Shown piece after piece: positions 1-9,294 of a stretch of 64,000 bases of DNA. Made by a program: the position numbers and the translations under genes. Origin of the DNA: Rhodocyclaceae bacterium. Lineage in GTDB: Bacteria; Pseudomonadota; Gammaproteobacteria; Burkholderiales; Rhodocyclaceae. The stretch covers positions 62,001-126,000 of the forward strand of contig JAOAHQ010000007.1 of assembly GCA_026415155.1 (NCBI GenBank), given 5' to 3'. Under the pieces are notes generated by a model that did not search any database, had not been told where the DNA came from, and saw only the letters and a list, made by a program, of their open reading frames with translations. Numbering within the stretch: position 1 is the first letter of the stretch; each line of letters begins with the position of its first letter.

Positions 1-527
1 TCTTGCCCGAGCAGGAGGTGCCCGCCTACCTGCAGGCCCAGATGGATCTGGGCGCACTCGTCTGCACGCGCCTGAAGCCCCGCTGCGGGGCCTGTCCTGT
101 GAGGGACGACTGCCTCGCCCGCCGGCAAGGCCTTGTTACAGAACTGCCAACGCCGCGGCCGAAAAAGCCCCTGCCCGAGCGCGAGGCCACCTTCCTCGTC
201 CTCAAACACGGCGAGCGCGTGCTCTTCGAGCTGCGCCCGCCGGCAGGCATCTGGGGCGGGCTGCTCTCGCTGCCCGAACTGCCGGCAGGCCGCGAGGCGG
301 TCGACTACGCGGCGCAGCGCTTCGGGCTCACCGTCAAGGCCGTCTTCCCAGCGCCGAGTTTCACGCATGTCTTCACCCATTTCCGCCTGCGCCTTGCCCC
401 CCTCGTCTGTGCCGTCGGGCCGTCCGCCAGCGTCGCCGAACCAGCGCTTCGCTGGCTGACTGCCGAGCAGTGGGCGCAGGCGGCCCTGCCTGCGCCGATC
501 CGCAAGATGCTCAGCGCGATCCCTTGA
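1..527 (+). CDS. mutY: A/G-specific adenine DNA glycosylase MutY, C-terminal part (5' end outside window)
   Basis: MutY removes adenine mispaired with 8-oxoguanine in base-excision repair. Only about the last 175 residues are present, because the frame is open at the window edge. The [4Fe-4S] cluster motif C-x6-C-x2-C-x5-C is intact (CTRLKPRCGACPVRDDC). It is followed by the NUDIX-like C-terminal domain that reads 8-oxoG, with the family-typical FTHVFTHFRL. The track start at base 3 is an internal TTG and not a real start. The gene runs tail-to-tail into the carbonic anhydrase gene, and the two stop regions overlap by 17 bp. A weak match to the dispersed 23-bp repeat lies at 339-361. Confidence 0.93.
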   Translation, partial: LPEQEVPAYLQAQMDLGALVCTRLKPRCGACPVRDDCLARRQGLVTELPTPRPKKPLPEREATFLVLKHGERVLFELRPPAGIWGGLLSLPELPAGREAVDYAAQRFGLTVKAVFPAPSFTHVFTHFRLRLAPLVCAVGPSASVAEPALRWLTAEQWAQAALPAPIRKMLSAIP

Positions 528-2025
528 TGAGCCGATCGTTCGTCGGCTGCACCGGCCGCGCGTTGTAGGGATAAAGCCGCGCGAAAATTGCGATCTGCTC
601 GGGAGAAACCTGCACCGGCTGCTTGAACACCATCCACAGCACGTTCTCGGTGCAAGGCGGCGTCGTCAGCGAGCCCATGTAGGTGAAATACTCGCGCTTT
701 TCGGGCAAGAGGCGGGCCAGATCGATCAAAACGCCGGGCGGGGCCACTTCCATGCCGACTTCGAGCGGCATGTGGTTCCAGAGCGTCTGGATGACCGGGT
801 GTTCCGCGCCTTTCTCGAGCAACACGGCGACCACGGCGAGGCTGTTGTCGTAATCCTTATGCACGAAGTGGATCACCATGTCGTAAGCCTTGCCGTTGAT
901 GCGCTCCTCCGACGGACGATGGAAATGGAACTGCACGAGCGGATAGGTGCGCCCCATGACCGTGATGCTGTTGCCTTCGCCGACCTCGACCTGCACCGTG
1001 TGGCCATTATCGACGATGCGGAACTGGCTCGGCTTGTAGTCGAACTGAATCGGCTCGAGATCGACCTTGATGCCGCCGCGGATATCGATCGGCGATTGCC
1101 GCTTGCCCGTGGCACACAGCGCATAGTCCGGCCGCAGCTTGTGCCAGTTCTCCGGCCCGCCGAGCCCCGTATAGCCCCAATGGACGTGCGAAAAATCGGG
1201 CGCGGGCGGCGCGCTCTCCTCGCTTTTCTTCTTCACCGCCTTGCGCGGCCCCGAGGTGGCGAGCATCAGTTCGCGCTGCTGCCGGCTCGGCTCTTGAATG
1301 ATGACGGGAGGAGGCGGCACTTTGGCAGCGGCGGCCGGCGCTGCCACGGGTGCAGCGGCGGGCTTCGCGGCTGCGGGCGGAGCCGGCGGCGGCAGGTTCT
1401 TGTAGGGGTCTTCGGCCTTCGACTTGTCGATGACGGGCAGCTCGATGAAACGCGGCTTTTCCGACGGCGCCGCATCGGCCACCTTCATCGCGCGCGGCGC
1501 AGCCGCTTCGCCCGCACTCACGAGCTCGGCGCGCATCGGCCGAGGACGCGGCGCCTCGGCGAGCGCGCGGGCAAGCTCGGCTACGCGCGCCGCGGTCTCA
1601 TGCAACTCGCCCACCGTGCGCGGCCGGCAGACCGCCTCGAGGAGGCGCGCATCGAGGCTGTCGGGCACGACGAACTGCTCGCGGGCCGCTGCGGCCTCAG
1701 CGCGAATTTCCCGGCCATCGAGAAGATAAATGCGCTTTTGCGTCGCGAAACTCCCTTGCGCGCAATCGTAGTGGTTGAGCGCCAAGACGGCCGTGTAACG
1801 CAGCCGGTTCTCGAAATCGAGCACCGGATGATCGAGCGTCAAACGCGTCCATGCAGCGGTCTTGCCATTCTTGAGCCGGCTGATGCGGCCAGCGTCGAGC
1901 TCGACGCGGCTGCCGGCTTCTTGGGCGATGGTCTGCCAGGGCGCAGCGAGAACGCTCGCCGGCGCTGCGCAAGAGAGGGCCAAGAGGGCGGCCCACAGGG
2001 ATGGGCGGTGCTTGAGGATGGACAT
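511..2025 (-). CDS. Secreted alpha-carbonic anhydrase fused to an N-terminal surface-adhesin E-like domain
   Basis: This 504-residue protein should hydrate CO2 to bicarbonate in the periplasm or at the cell surface. A signal peptide covers about residues 1-28. Residues 28-140 resemble the small surface-adhesin E / CNP1-like beta domain. A Pro/Ala-rich linker (about 190-275) follows, and then a full alpha-type anhydrase begins at HWGYTGLGGPENW and RQSPIDI. The zinc histidines are present in QFHFHRPSEE and in MVIHFVH. Ordinary bacterial alpha-anhydrases are about 220-250 residues, so the first half is an addition. The start ATG precedes a clear signal sequence. The gene stands alone, convergent with mutY. 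Confidence 0.87.
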   Translation of the reverse strand: MSILKHRPSLWAALLALSCAAPASVLAAPWQTIAQEAGSRVELDAGRISRLKNGKTAAWTRLTLDHPVLDFENRLRYTAVLALNHYDCAQGSFATQKRIYLLDGREIRAEAAAAREQFVVPDSLDARLLEAVCRPRTVGELHETAARVAELARALAEAPRPRPMRAELVSAGEAAAPRAMKVADAAPSEKPRFIELPVIDKSKAEDPYKNLPPPAPPAAAKPAAAPVAAPAAAAKVPPPPVIIQEPSRQQRELMLATSGPRKAVKKKSEESAPPAPDFSHVHWGYTGLGGPENWHKLRPDYALCATGKRQSPIDIRGGIKVDLEPIQFDYKPSQFRIVDNGHTVQVEVGEGNSITVMGRTYPLVQFHFHRPSEERINGKAYDMVIHFVHKDYDNSLAVVAVLLEKGAEHPVIQTLWNHMPLEVGMEVAPPGVLIDLARLLPEKREYFTYMGSLTTPPCTENVLWMVFKQPVQVSPEQIAIFARLYPYNARPVQPTNDRLIKGSR

Positions 2026-2350
2026 AAGACTCCCCTTCTTCTTTACGTCTGCGGAGTTACGGCAGTTTTTTCGTGCACTTTAGCCTGAAACGCCCTGCGT
2101 GCCTGGGTGGTGAGGTTTCTGGGTGTAAGCCACCTTTGCGCAGCGTCTTCGACATCTGCGGATGCGATGGCTCTAGACCGATTTGCTTTATTGCCCAAAA
2201 AAGCGCATAGTGCGGCCTACGATTTTCAGGCAGTGCCGTTTTTGGTAGCGCTCGCGATCGCCGCGAGAAGTTTTTCCTTCACGTCGTACCGTCTCGATAG
2301 TCGTCTTCCGGGGATTTCCCCATCATCATTTTTTCTAGGAGTTTCAAGAC
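2026..2350. other. 325-bp intergenic region between the carbonic anhydrase gene and the cold-shock gene
   Basis: No convincing gene is present; the track ORF through it (2107-2643) is out of frame with the cold-shock gene. The region must hold the divergent promoters. Its right half is A/T-rich for this genome and probably forms the 5' leader of the cold-shock mRNA. Such genes usually carry a long structured leader. I saw no riboswitch or RNA gene. Confidence 0.5.
2183..2211 (+). promoter_or_regulatory. Candidate promoter of the cold-shock gene
   Basis: TTGCTT and CATAGT are separated by 17 bp and would start a transcript with a leader of about 130 nt before the cspA-type ATG. The boxes fit the sigma-70 consensus only moderately. 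The main support is the spacing and the long leader expected for a cold-shock mRNA. Confidence 0.3.
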
Positions 2351-2554
2351 ATGGCAACAGGTACCGTGAAGTGGTTCAACGATTCCAAGGGTTTCGGTTT
2401 CATCACCCCCGAGGGCGGCGGCGACGATCTCTTCGCCCATTTTTCCGCGATCCAGGGGCAAGGGTTCAAGACCCTCAAGGAAGGTCAGCGCGTGACTTTC
2501 GATGTCACGACCGGCCCGAAGGGCCAGCAGGCGTCGAACATCCGCACGCTCTGA
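2351..2554 (+). CDS. Cold-shock protein, CspA family
   Basis: A 67-residue single cold-shock domain protein, the usual family length. It binds single-stranded RNA and DNA and acts as an RNA chaperone or antiterminator. The RNA-binding motifs are RNP1 (KGFGFITP) and RNP2, read here as LFAHFSAI instead of the usual VFVHFSAI. The start follows an AGGAG ribosome site at 8-9 bp. It is monocistronic: a strong intrinsic terminator follows within 20 bp. Confidence 0.95.
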   Translation: MATGTVKWFNDSKGFGFITPEGGGDDLFAHFSAIQGQGFKTLKEGQRVTFDVTTGPKGQQASNIRTL

Positions 2555-2572
2555 TCCCGGCGCAGCCTCGCC

Positions 2573-2602
2573 AAAAAAGCCCGGCCCGGCCGGGCTTTTT
2601 TT
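2573..2602. terminator. Bidirectional Rho-independent terminator
   Basis: A perfect stem AAAAAAGCCCGGC / GCCGGGCTTTTTT with a 3-nt loop (CCG) and a T7 tract. It lies between two convergent genes, the cold-shock gene (+) and the HAF autotransporter (-). Because of the A/T symmetry it can terminate both. Confidence 0.93.
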
Positions 2603-2614
2603 CGCCGGGGCCGC

Positions 2615-4627
2615 TCAGAACGCCATCCGCCAGCCGACGGTGAGGTTCCAGTCGGGGTCGCCGCCGCCCGTCGTCGCGGCGCCGGCCCCGAAGGAAAGCA
2701 CGCTGCCGCCGGCGAGGCGGTGGTCGATGTCTGCCGTCGCGCGCAGCCAGTCGCGCTTCGTCTTCTCGCCGGGCAGTTCGAAGCGCCACAGGCCCAGGAG
2801 ATCCACGGTCTGCGCGCGGCCGTCGCCGGCGGAGTCGTCGATGCGGCGGTTCGCTTCCAGCGCGAGGCGCAAGGCGGTGGCGCCGGAGAGCGCCCCGTGG
2901 GCGGCGAGCCCCAGGCGCAGGTCGTCGCTGCGCGAGCGCACGGCGCCGTAGGCGGCCGGGAAACCGCCGCCGGTTTCGGTGTAGGCGTCGAGCCGGCTTT
3001 CCGCATGGGTGTAGGACGCGTAGGGGCTGAGCGCGAAGGCGCCCAGCCGGGCCGCCTCCTTCCAGTCCGCGCGCAGGCGCAGCGCCGTGCCGCGCAGGTC
3101 GGGCGTGCCGCGCGAGGCGTCGAGGCTCGCGCCGTTCATGTAACGGCGGTCGAAGCGCGCGTCGAAGCGGCCGTGCCAGACGAGGGCGCTTCCTTCCCAG
3201 CCGCCATCGAAGGCGCGCGCCGCTTCCAGGACCAGATACTGGCCCTCGATGCGGGCGCCGCCGCCGAGTTGCCAGTCCTGCCGCGCCGTCTGCGCGCCGA
3301 GCCCGGCGCCCAGCCGCCAGGCGCCGACATCCCGGCAGGCGCCGACCTCGGCGAGTTCCATGCGCGTGTCGCTGGCGCGATAGTCGGCGGCGTCCGCCGT
3401 GGCCCAGGCGCAGGCGCCGCCGGCCGTGCGGGCGAGGCCGTTGTCGAGCAGCGTGCGGTGATGCGCGCCGAAGAGCGGCAGGTTGGCGAGATCCATTCCC
3501 GCCCGCGCGGCGCGCCGGGCGCTCTGCAAGAGGCTCGCGTTGAAGGCCGCGACGTCGGTGATGAGCCCCGCGCCCGCCGGGCCGACGCGGGCGAGCCAGG
3601 AATGACCGACCCAACTGTCGTCGTTTCCATAGCCGACCACCACATTGCCGCCGGCATCGACGCCGGTGGCCTCCTGCAGCACCCAGCTGGCGGGCACGGC
3701 GACACCCGCCCCGGCAAGCCAGGCTTCCACCGACTGCATGCCCGTGGCCTGTGTCCAGCGGAAGGCCACTTGGTCGCTGCCGTCGTGGCTCGCGCCCACC
3801 ACCACCTTGCCGTCGGCGGAGACGGCTTTGCCCCGGCTCCAGCCCCCGCCGAGGTGGCCCAAATCCACCATGCCGCCGGCTTCGGTCCAGCGGAAGGCGC
3901 GGTGGTTACCGCCTGTCACATTGGCCGTGCCCACGATCACGGAACCGTCGGCCGAAATGCCGTTGGCCTCGCTATACGTGCCCCCAGAGAGCAGGCCGAG
4001 GCTTTGCATGCCGCCGGCCTGGGTCCAGCGGAAGGCGCGGTAGGGCCCGCCTGACGTTTCGTTGCTCGCGCCGGCGACCACCGATCCGTCGGCGGATACG
4101 GCATACGCGATGCTGGAATTGCCGGTGCCCAGCACGCCGAGGCTTTGCATGCCGCCGGCCTGGGTCCAGCGGAAGGCGCGATAGCCGCCGCCGCCGCCGA
4201 TCTCCGACCGGCCGACCACCACGCCCCCGTCGGCGGAAACGGCGCGGGCCTCGCTCTGGTTGCCGCCGGAGAGCACGCCCAGATCCTGCATGCCGGCCGC
4301 CGTCCAGCGGAAGGCGCGCCAGTAGCCGTCGGCATTTTCGGCCCAGCCGACGACGACGCTGCCGTCGCGGTTGGTGCCGTTGGCTAGGCTTTCGCTGCCG
4401 CCGAGGGTGCCGAGGTCTTCCACCCCGCCGGCGGCGGTCCAGCGGGCGGCATGCCAGTTGCCGAAGTTGTGCTCGCCCACCGCCACGCGGCCGTCGGCGG
4501 AGAGGCCGTAGAGGTAGGTTTTGTTGGGGATGACGATTTCGACGAAGGTCTGGGCGGCGGCGGGCGCGACGAACAGGGCGGCAAGGGAGAGCGGCGCGAG
4601 GCGGCGGCCAAAATGGCGGCGGTGCAT
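2615..4627 (-). CDS. HAF-repeat autotransporter
   Basis: A 670-residue type V secretion protein expected to display a beta-propeller-like passenger on the outer membrane. It has a signal peptide (1-25, ending AAAQ). Six to seven HAF-type repeats of about 45 residues follow (pattern SADG.VVVG..... YRAFRWT..GGM..LG.LGG, about 35-300). The C-terminal autotransporter barrel covers about 380-670 and ends in the aromatic WRMAF typical of BamA-recognised barrels. The HAF repeats are visible at DNA level as near-identical blocks around 4010, 4150 and 4290. A GGAGG ribosome site supports the start. It is divergent from the SARP-type regulator remnant, its likely former regulator. Confidence 0.87.
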   Translation of the reverse strand: MHRRHFGRRLAPLSLAALFVAPAAAQTFVEIVIPNKTYLYGLSADGRVAVGEHNFGNWHAARWTAAGGVEDLGTLGGSESLANGTNRDGSVVVGWAENADGYWRAFRWTAAGMQDLGVLSGGNQSEARAVSADGGVVVGRSEIGGGGGYRAFRWTQAGGMQSLGVLGTGNSSIAYAVSADGSVVAGASNETSGGPYRAFRWTQAGGMQSLGLLSGGTYSEANGISADGSVIVGTANVTGGNHRAFRWTEAGGMVDLGHLGGGWSRGKAVSADGKVVVGASHDGSDQVAFRWTQATGMQSVEAWLAGAGVAVPASWVLQEATGVDAGGNVVVGYGNDDSWVGHSWLARVGPAGAGLITDVAAFNASLLQSARRAARAGMDLANLPLFGAHHRTLLDNGLARTAGGACAWATADAADYRASDTRMELAEVGACRDVGAWRLGAGLGAQTARQDWQLGGGARIEGQYLVLEAARAFDGGWEGSALVWHGRFDARFDRRYMNGASLDASRGTPDLRGTALRLRADWKEAARLGAFALSPYASYTHAESRLDAYTETGGGFPAAYGAVRSRSDDLRLGLAAHGALSGATALRLALEANRRIDDSAGDGRAQTVDLLGLWRFELPGEKTKRDWLRATADIDHRLAGGSVLSFGAGAATTGGGDPDWNLTVGWRMAF

Positions 4628-4706
4628 GGTTTCCTCCGGCAGAAGCGGGCGAACGGCCGGGCAATCGGGATGGCCCCGGTGTCAAAATGGCTTATTCTTC
4701 CGCCCC

Positions 4707-4726
4707 ACCGTTAGCAAACCGTTAGC
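4707..4726. promoter_or_regulatory. Candidate SARP operator: direct repeat ACCGTTAGC with 11-bp period
   Basis: Two identical 9-mers ACCGTTAGC begin at 4707 and 4718, exactly 11 bp apart. SARP-family (OmpR-like winged-helix plus BTAD) activators are known to bind direct repeats at 11-bp spacing, close upstream of the -10 box. On the minus strand the repeat is followed after 9 bp by GAATAA, a plausible -10 for the autotransporter. It lies between the autotransporter and the SARP-type gene remnant. Confidence 0.45.
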
Positions 4727-4728
4727 CG

Positions 4729-6195
4729 ATGACCGACCCCGTCCGCCACAGGCTCCTGCTGCTGGGCGAACCCGTCCTGCTCCTCGACCGCAGCCCGGTG
4801 GCGGCGCCGATCCACCGCAAGCAGTGGGCCCTCATGGCCTTTCTCCATCTGGAAGGGGAACGCAGCCACGCGCGGGAGAACCTCGCCGCGATGTTCTGGC
4901 CGGGCCTGGATGCCGCGGCGGCCCGCAACAACCTGCGCCAGACCCTCCACCAGCTGCGCCATCTCCTCGGCGCGGATGGCCCGATCGCCGGGTGCGAGGC
5001 CGTGCGCCTGCGGCCGGAGAGCATCGCGAGCGACGCGGCGGATTTCCTCGCCGCCGCGGATGTCGAAGACATCGAGGCCATGGAGCGCGCCGCCCGGCTG
5101 TGGCGCGGCGAGTTCCTCGCCGGCCTGGAGATCGGCGAGGCGCCGGAATTCGAGGCCTGGCGCGCCGCGCGGCGGAACTGGAGCCTTGGGACGAGGCGGC
5201 GCAGCGGGCGCTGATGCGCCTCCTGACGGCCGCCGGACGGCGGGCCGAGGCGCTCGCGGCGTTCGAGACCTGCCGGGAATGGCTGCGCCGCGAACTGGAC
5301 GTCGAGCCCGAGGCGGAGACGCTGGCGCTCGCCGAAAGCCTGCGCGCAGGCGGCGCGCCGCTCGCCGGCGCGTCGCTCGTCCGCCTCGTGGCGGGCTATT
5401 TCCATATGGAAGCCCTGCCTGCGGGAGGCGGGCCGCACGCCTGCCGCGTGCTCGGCGAGACGGGGCGAGTTGCCGCCTCGATGCCGCCGCCACCCTGTTG
5501 CCGCTGGTGGGGCGCGACGGCGAGCTGGCGCGGCTTTCCGCCCTCTGGGACGAGACCTGGCGCGGCAAGGGCCGGCGCCTGGTGCTCTCCGGCGAGGCCG
5601 GCATCGGCAAGTCGCGCCTCCTGCGCGCCTTGCGCGAATCGCTCGCCGAGGTCTCCTGGTCGATCCGCGAACTGCATTGCCGCGAGGAGTGGCGCGAGAT
5701 GCCGCTCAAGGCGACGACGGCGCTGATCGAACGCCTGCTCGCCTTCGGCCCCGACGACACCCCGCAGGAGCGGCGCGACCTGCTGCGGGCCTATCTGTCG
5801 GTCTACCACGCGCCATTTTGCGACAGGGCCTATCCCCCGATCGAGGCGCTGCTCGGCATCGGCGCAGATTCGCCGGCGCCGAGCGGCTGGAGCTCGCGCC
5901 CCTCGATGCCAAAGCCATGACGACGCTGGTCGAGGAGGCGGAAGCGGGACTCGCGCACGATGCGGTGCGCGCCATCGTCGCGCGGGCCGAGGGCGTGCCG
6001 GCGGGCGGCGACCGTTACCGCTTCCGGCATGTGCTGCTGCGCGATGCGGCCTATGCGTCGCTCACGCAGGCCGACCGGCGCGCGACCCATCGCCGGGTCG
6101 TCGAGATCCTGCGCGCGCATTTCCCGCAACGCCTGCGCCTCGATCCGGCCGAGGCGGCCCGCCATCTCGCGGCGGCCGGCGCGACGCGCCGGTAG
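4729..6195 (+). pseudogene. SARP-type transcriptional regulator with BTAD and AAA/NB-ARC-like ATPase, decayed
   Basis: The protein can be followed through three frames. Frame 1 (4729 to about 5175) gives a winged-helix DNA-binding start. Frame 3 (about 5170-5470) gives BTAD TPR sequence such as AALAAFETCREWLRREL. Frame 2 (about 5475-5865) gives the ATPase with a good Walker A, GEAGIGKSRLL. Frame 1 (about 5880-6195) gives RYRFRHVLLRDAAYASL. Two frameshifts and at least two internal deletions (after IEALLGIG and after RAEGVP) remove most of the middle, and no C-terminal TPR region remains. Intact relatives exceed 900 residues. It is not expected to yield a working protein. Single-base sequencing errors could explain the frameshifts but not the deletions. 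Confidence 0.8.
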
Positions 6196-6266
6196 AAGGC
6201 GAAGAGATAGAAGAGGGCGCCCAGGCCCCGGACAGTCCAGGCGAGAGCGAGCGGCGGGTGGCTCAT
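6170..6266 (-). pseudogene. 5' fragment of an MFS transporter gene
   Basis: An ATG at 6266 overlaps the TlpA-like stop codon (ATGA). It opens a reading frame encoding GLGALFYLFAFYRRVAP, which closely resembles the first membrane helix and FxxRVAP motif of major-facilitator proteins. After about 30 codons the frame runs into the 3' end of the SARP remnant read backwards, and the similarity stops. The rest of the transporter was presumably lost in the same rearrangement that broke the regulator. The exact breakpoint is uncertain, between about 6165 and 6195. Confidence 0.6.
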
Positions 6267-6802
6267 GAGGCGACGTGCTCCGCCCACCACAGCCGTGCGG
6301 CAAGCCCCAGCGTCGTCGCGTAGCCGACGACGCGAAAACGGATGTGGCCTTGCGGGTCGAGCACGAAGTGCGTCGGCACGCCGCGCACGCGCCAGGCGGC
6401 GGCGAGGGCGCCGTCGTCGTCGATGACGGCGGGGAGCTCAAGGCCGCGTGCCTTGAGGTATTTCGTGACAGCGGCCGCATCGCCCGATTGCATCGCCACC
6501 GAGACGACCGGCCAGTGGCGGGCGATCATCTCGACGTTGCCTTCCTCGGCGCGACAGACCGGGCACCAGCTCGCCCAGAACACGACCAGTTGGGCCGTCG
6601 GGCCAGCGCCGACTTTGACGAGGCTGCCATCGCTGCGCACGCCCTCGAGCCTGGGCGCCGGCCCTTCGGGCAGGCCGCGGTTTTGCCAGACGGAGACGGC
6701 CGCGACGAGCGCGACGAGGATCAGGGCTTCGAGGGCCCAGCGCCGCCAGCGCCGCATATCGCGCCACGCGGCAAGCCATGGCATGAGTCGCACGCGCTTC
6801 AT
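6263..6802 (-). CDS. TlpA/ScsD-like membrane-anchored thioredoxin
   Basis: A 179-residue thioredoxin-fold protein held in the inner membrane by one N-terminal helix (about 21-42), with the catalytic domain in the periplasm. The redox motif is WCPVC inside [13 protein letters not shown], as in TlpA/DsbE and ScsD-type disulfide oxidoreductases. The cis-Pro region is [12 protein letters not shown]. Residues 62-69 (KVGAGPTA) are encoded by a copy of the dispersed 23-bp repeat, in the loop before the first core strand. It overlaps the upstream sensor kinase by 4 bp and the downstream MFS remnant start by ATGA, so it is translationally coupled. The substrate is unknown. Confidence 0.82.
   Translation of the reverse strand: MKRVRLMPWLAAWRDMRRWRRWALEALILVALVAAVSVWQNRGLPEGPAPRLEGVRSDGSLVKVGAGPTAQLVVFWASWCPVCRAEEGNVEMIARHWPVVSVAMQSGDAAAVTKYLKARGLELPAVIDDDGALAAAWRVRGVPTHFVLDPQGHIRFRVVGYATTLGLAARLWWAEHVAS
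6594..6616 (+). repeat. Dispersed 23-bp repeat, in TlpA-like gene
   Basis: 21 of 23 positions match the consensus (differences at positions 7-8). It is read antisense to its + orientation as KVGAGPTA, in frame, near the start of the periplasmic domain. Confidence 0.8.
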
Positions 6803-9294
6803 CGGTCAGCCGCGCGCGTGCAAAGCTCGAGGATGCGGTCGAAGCGATAGCCCTCGACGAGGCGGGCGAGACACTCTGCCTCTTGCGGATGGGTGTCATA
6901 AAGCCGCGCGATGAGCGCGCGCGTCGCTTCGACGTCGAGCATCTCCGAGGCGCGCGCGAGCTCCGTGCGGATCTCTGCGGGCAGGGCGGCAAGATCGAGC
7001 TCGCGCGGCGCGGCGGCCGCCGGCGCATCGCCATGCACGAAGCACAGGCCAGTAAGCCGCGCCATCACCGCGAAGAGCTCCTCCCCCTCGACCGGCTTTT
7101 TGAGGAGCTCGTCGCAGCCGGCGGCGAGGATGGCGGCGCGGTCTTCCTCGAAGGCGCTCGCCGTGAGCGCGACGATCTTGACCTCGCGGCCGCCGGGCAG
7201 CTCGCGGATCTTGCGCGTCGCTGCGTAGCCATCCATGACGGGCATGCGCATGTCCATCCAGATGAAATGCGGATGCCAGCGTTCGAAGGCGGCGACGGCC
7301 TCTTTGCCGTTGCCGACCGCCTGCACCGGCAGGCCGACGGATTCGAGCAGGCGCACGATGAGCTCGCGGTTGTCGGCGTTGTCTTCGGCGACGAGCACGC
7401 GGCATTCGGGCTGGCCAGGCGCCAATGCCACGACGGGCCCCGGGGCCGCGCGGCGCTCGGGCGCGGCGGTGGCCGGCAGCGGGATCGTGAAGGCGAAGGT
7501 GCTGCCCTTGCCGACTTCGCTCGCCACGGTCAATTCGCCGCCCATGAGGCGCACGAACTCGCGGCTGATCGCAAGCCCCAGCCCTGTGCCCTCGCCTTTC
7601 TTGATGCCGAGCTCGGTCTGGTAAAAGGCCTCGAAGATGCGTGGCTGGTCTTCCGGCGCGATGCCGGGCCCCGTGTCGCTGACGGCAAAACGCAGGCGCT
7701 CGCCGTCCTCTTTCGCGACGGTGAGGCGCACGCTGCCGGCTTCGGTGTATTTGATGGCATTGCCGAGCAGGTTGAGGAGCACCTGACGCAGGCGATGGGC
7801 ATCGCCCAAGACGAAGGACGGCAAGTCGCCGCTGCGCTCCACAGTAAAAGCCAGACCCTTGGCTTCGGCGCGCAGGCAGATCATTTCTTCGATTGCCGCG
7901 AGCGTTTCGGTGAGCGAGAACGCCTCGCGCGCGAGCGAGGTACGGCCGGCCTCGATGCGCGAGATCTCGAGCACGTCGTTGATCAGCGACAACAGATGGC
8001 GGCCGGCGCGGTCGATGGTGGCGAGCTCGCGGCCGTGGCGGGCAGCGAGCTCAGCATCGCGCGCGAGGATCTGCGCAAAGCCCAAGATCGCATTCAAGGG
8101 CGTGCGAAGCTCATGGCTCATGTTGGCGAGAAACACGCTTTTGGCACGGTTGGCGGCCTCGGCGGCATCCTTGGCTTGGGAAAGCTCCTGGGTGCGCTGC
8201 GCAACGATCTCCTCGAGCCGATCGCGGTGCTCTTGCAAGGCAGCCACCGTCTCATCGAGGCGGCTTGTCATCGCATTGAAGGCTTCGGCCAGTTCGCCGA
8301 TCTCATCGTCGCTGGCGACCTCGACGCGCCGCGCAAGATCGCCATCGCGGATGGCGCGCACCGCATCGGCGACGGCGACGATCGGCCGTGCGATGCGGCG
8401 CGTCAGCACCAGCCCCAGCGCGATCGCAGCAGAGAGCACCAGGATGATGATGCCGCCGGTGAGCAGCATGCTTTGGAAGACCGGGCGCAGAATCTCCGCG
8501 GCATTCTGTTCGACGACGACGCGAAAGCGTTGCCCGCCGAGTTCGAAGGCTTCGCTCGCGATGAAGACATCCGCCGCCGACAGCCCCGCCTGACGAAGCC
8601 GCCCGGGTTCGAGGGCGAGCCGGGTTTCGGCCAGCACGAGCGAGGGATTGCGGTGCGCGAGTAGCCGTCCATCCTCCGCGAGCAGATAGACCTCCTCGCC
8701 GCTGGCGCGCGGCAGGCTGGCAATCAGGTGCCAGAGCGGCTTCATGCGCATTTCGGCCACGATGGCGCCGGCCAGGGCATCATACTGGCGCATCTCGATG
8801 GGCAGCGCGTAGAGCATCAAGGGTTCGTTGTTGTCGGGGTGGTAATAGATCGCGCTCAAAAGAGGCCGGCGATCCTCGAGCGCTGCTTCGGCCGCGGCGC
8901 GAAAAGCCGCCGGCAGCTCGGCTTCAGCGGCCTGCAGCCGGGCATTCGAAAGCAAGAGCGGCGTGCTGCCGTCGGCAGGCAGGAAGGCGATCTCGCGAAA
9001 AGCGCTTCTCGTCGCAAGCAAGCGCTCGAGGATGCGCCGCCGCTCCGCAGCATCGGCCGAGGCGAAACCCGACAGGCGCACGCCGTCTTCGAGCATATGG
9101 GGAAAGCGCGCCAAGACGCCTGCGACCTCGACCGCGACGCGGTGCGCGATCTCCTGCTGGCGCGAGCGGGCCGCCTCGATATCGGTTTGGTAGCCATGCC
9201 AGACGAACAGCGCGCCGACCAGTAGCAGCGGCAGGGTGGCCACGCCGACGAGGGCGGCAAGAAGTCGGCGGCGGAGGCTGGAACGCCGGTTCAT
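6799..9294 (-). CDS. Hybrid sensor histidine kinase/response regulator
   Basis: 831 residues, taking [10 protein letters not shown] as start. This ATG overlaps the stop of the substrate-binding gene (ATGA); the longer track ORF start is out-of-frame shadow. Order: membrane helix (about 10-32), periplasmic sensor domain (about 33-285), second helix, HAMP, coiled coil, HisKA with the phospho-accepting His in [11 protein letters not shown], HATPase ([29 protein letters not shown]), receiver domain with the phospho-Asp in [11 protein letters not shown], and a short helical tail without a clear Hpt histidine. Its operon partner is an ABC-type substrate-binding protein, which suggests ligand sensing through that protein. 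No cognate output regulator is adjacent. Confidence 0.92.
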   Translation of the reverse strand: MNRRSSLRRRLLAALVGVATLPLLLVGALFVWHGYQTDIEAARSRQQEIAHRVAVEVAGVLARFPHMLEDGVRLSGFASADAAERRRILERLLATRSAFREIAFLPADGSTPLLLSNARLQAAEAELPAAFRAAAEAALEDRRPLLSAIYYHPDNNEPLMLYALPIEMRQYDALAGAIVAEMRMKPLWHLIASLPRASGEEVYLLAEDGRLLAHRNPSLVLAETRLALEPGRLRQAGLSAADVFIASEAFELGGQRFRVVVEQNAAEILRPVFQSMLLTGGIIILVLSAAIALGLVLTRRIARPIVAVADAVRAIRDGDLARRVEVASDDEIGELAEAFNAMTSRLDETVAALQEHRDRLEEIVAQRTQELSQAKDAAEAANRAKSVFLANMSHELRTPLNAILGFAQILARDAELAARHGRELATIDRAGRHLLSLINDVLEISRIEAGRTSLAREAFSLTETLAAIEEMICLRAEAKGLAFTVERSGDLPSFVLGDAHRLRQVLLNLLGNAIKYTEAGSVRLTVAKEDGERLRFAVSDTGPGIAPEDQPRIFEAFYQTELGIKKGEGTGLGLAISREFVRLMGGELTVASEVGKGSTFAFTIPLPATAAPERRAAPGPVVALAPGQPECRVLVAEDNADNRELIVRLLESVGLPVQAVGNGKEAVAAFERWHPHFIWMDMRMPVMDGYAATRKIRELPGGREVKIVALTASAFEEDRAAILAAGCDELLKKPVEGEELFAVMARLTGLCFVHGDAPAAAAPRELDLAALPAEIRTELARASEMLDVEATRALIARLYDTHPQEAECLARLVEGYRFDRILELCTRAADR

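Noticed and set aside
772-2088. 438-codon frame antisense to the carbonic anhydrase gene
   Set aside because: It mirrors a clearly coding gene on the other strand; the long frame is caused by high GC at third positions.
3980-4330. Tandem DNA repeats (blocks around 4010, 4150 and 4290)
   Set aside because: They encode the HAF protein repeats of the autotransporter and need no separate explanation.
9255-9280. AAGTCGGCGGCGG in the sensor kinase start, similar to the repeat's right end
   Set aside because: The remaining bases diverge; explained by Arg/Leu codons of the membrane-flanking region.
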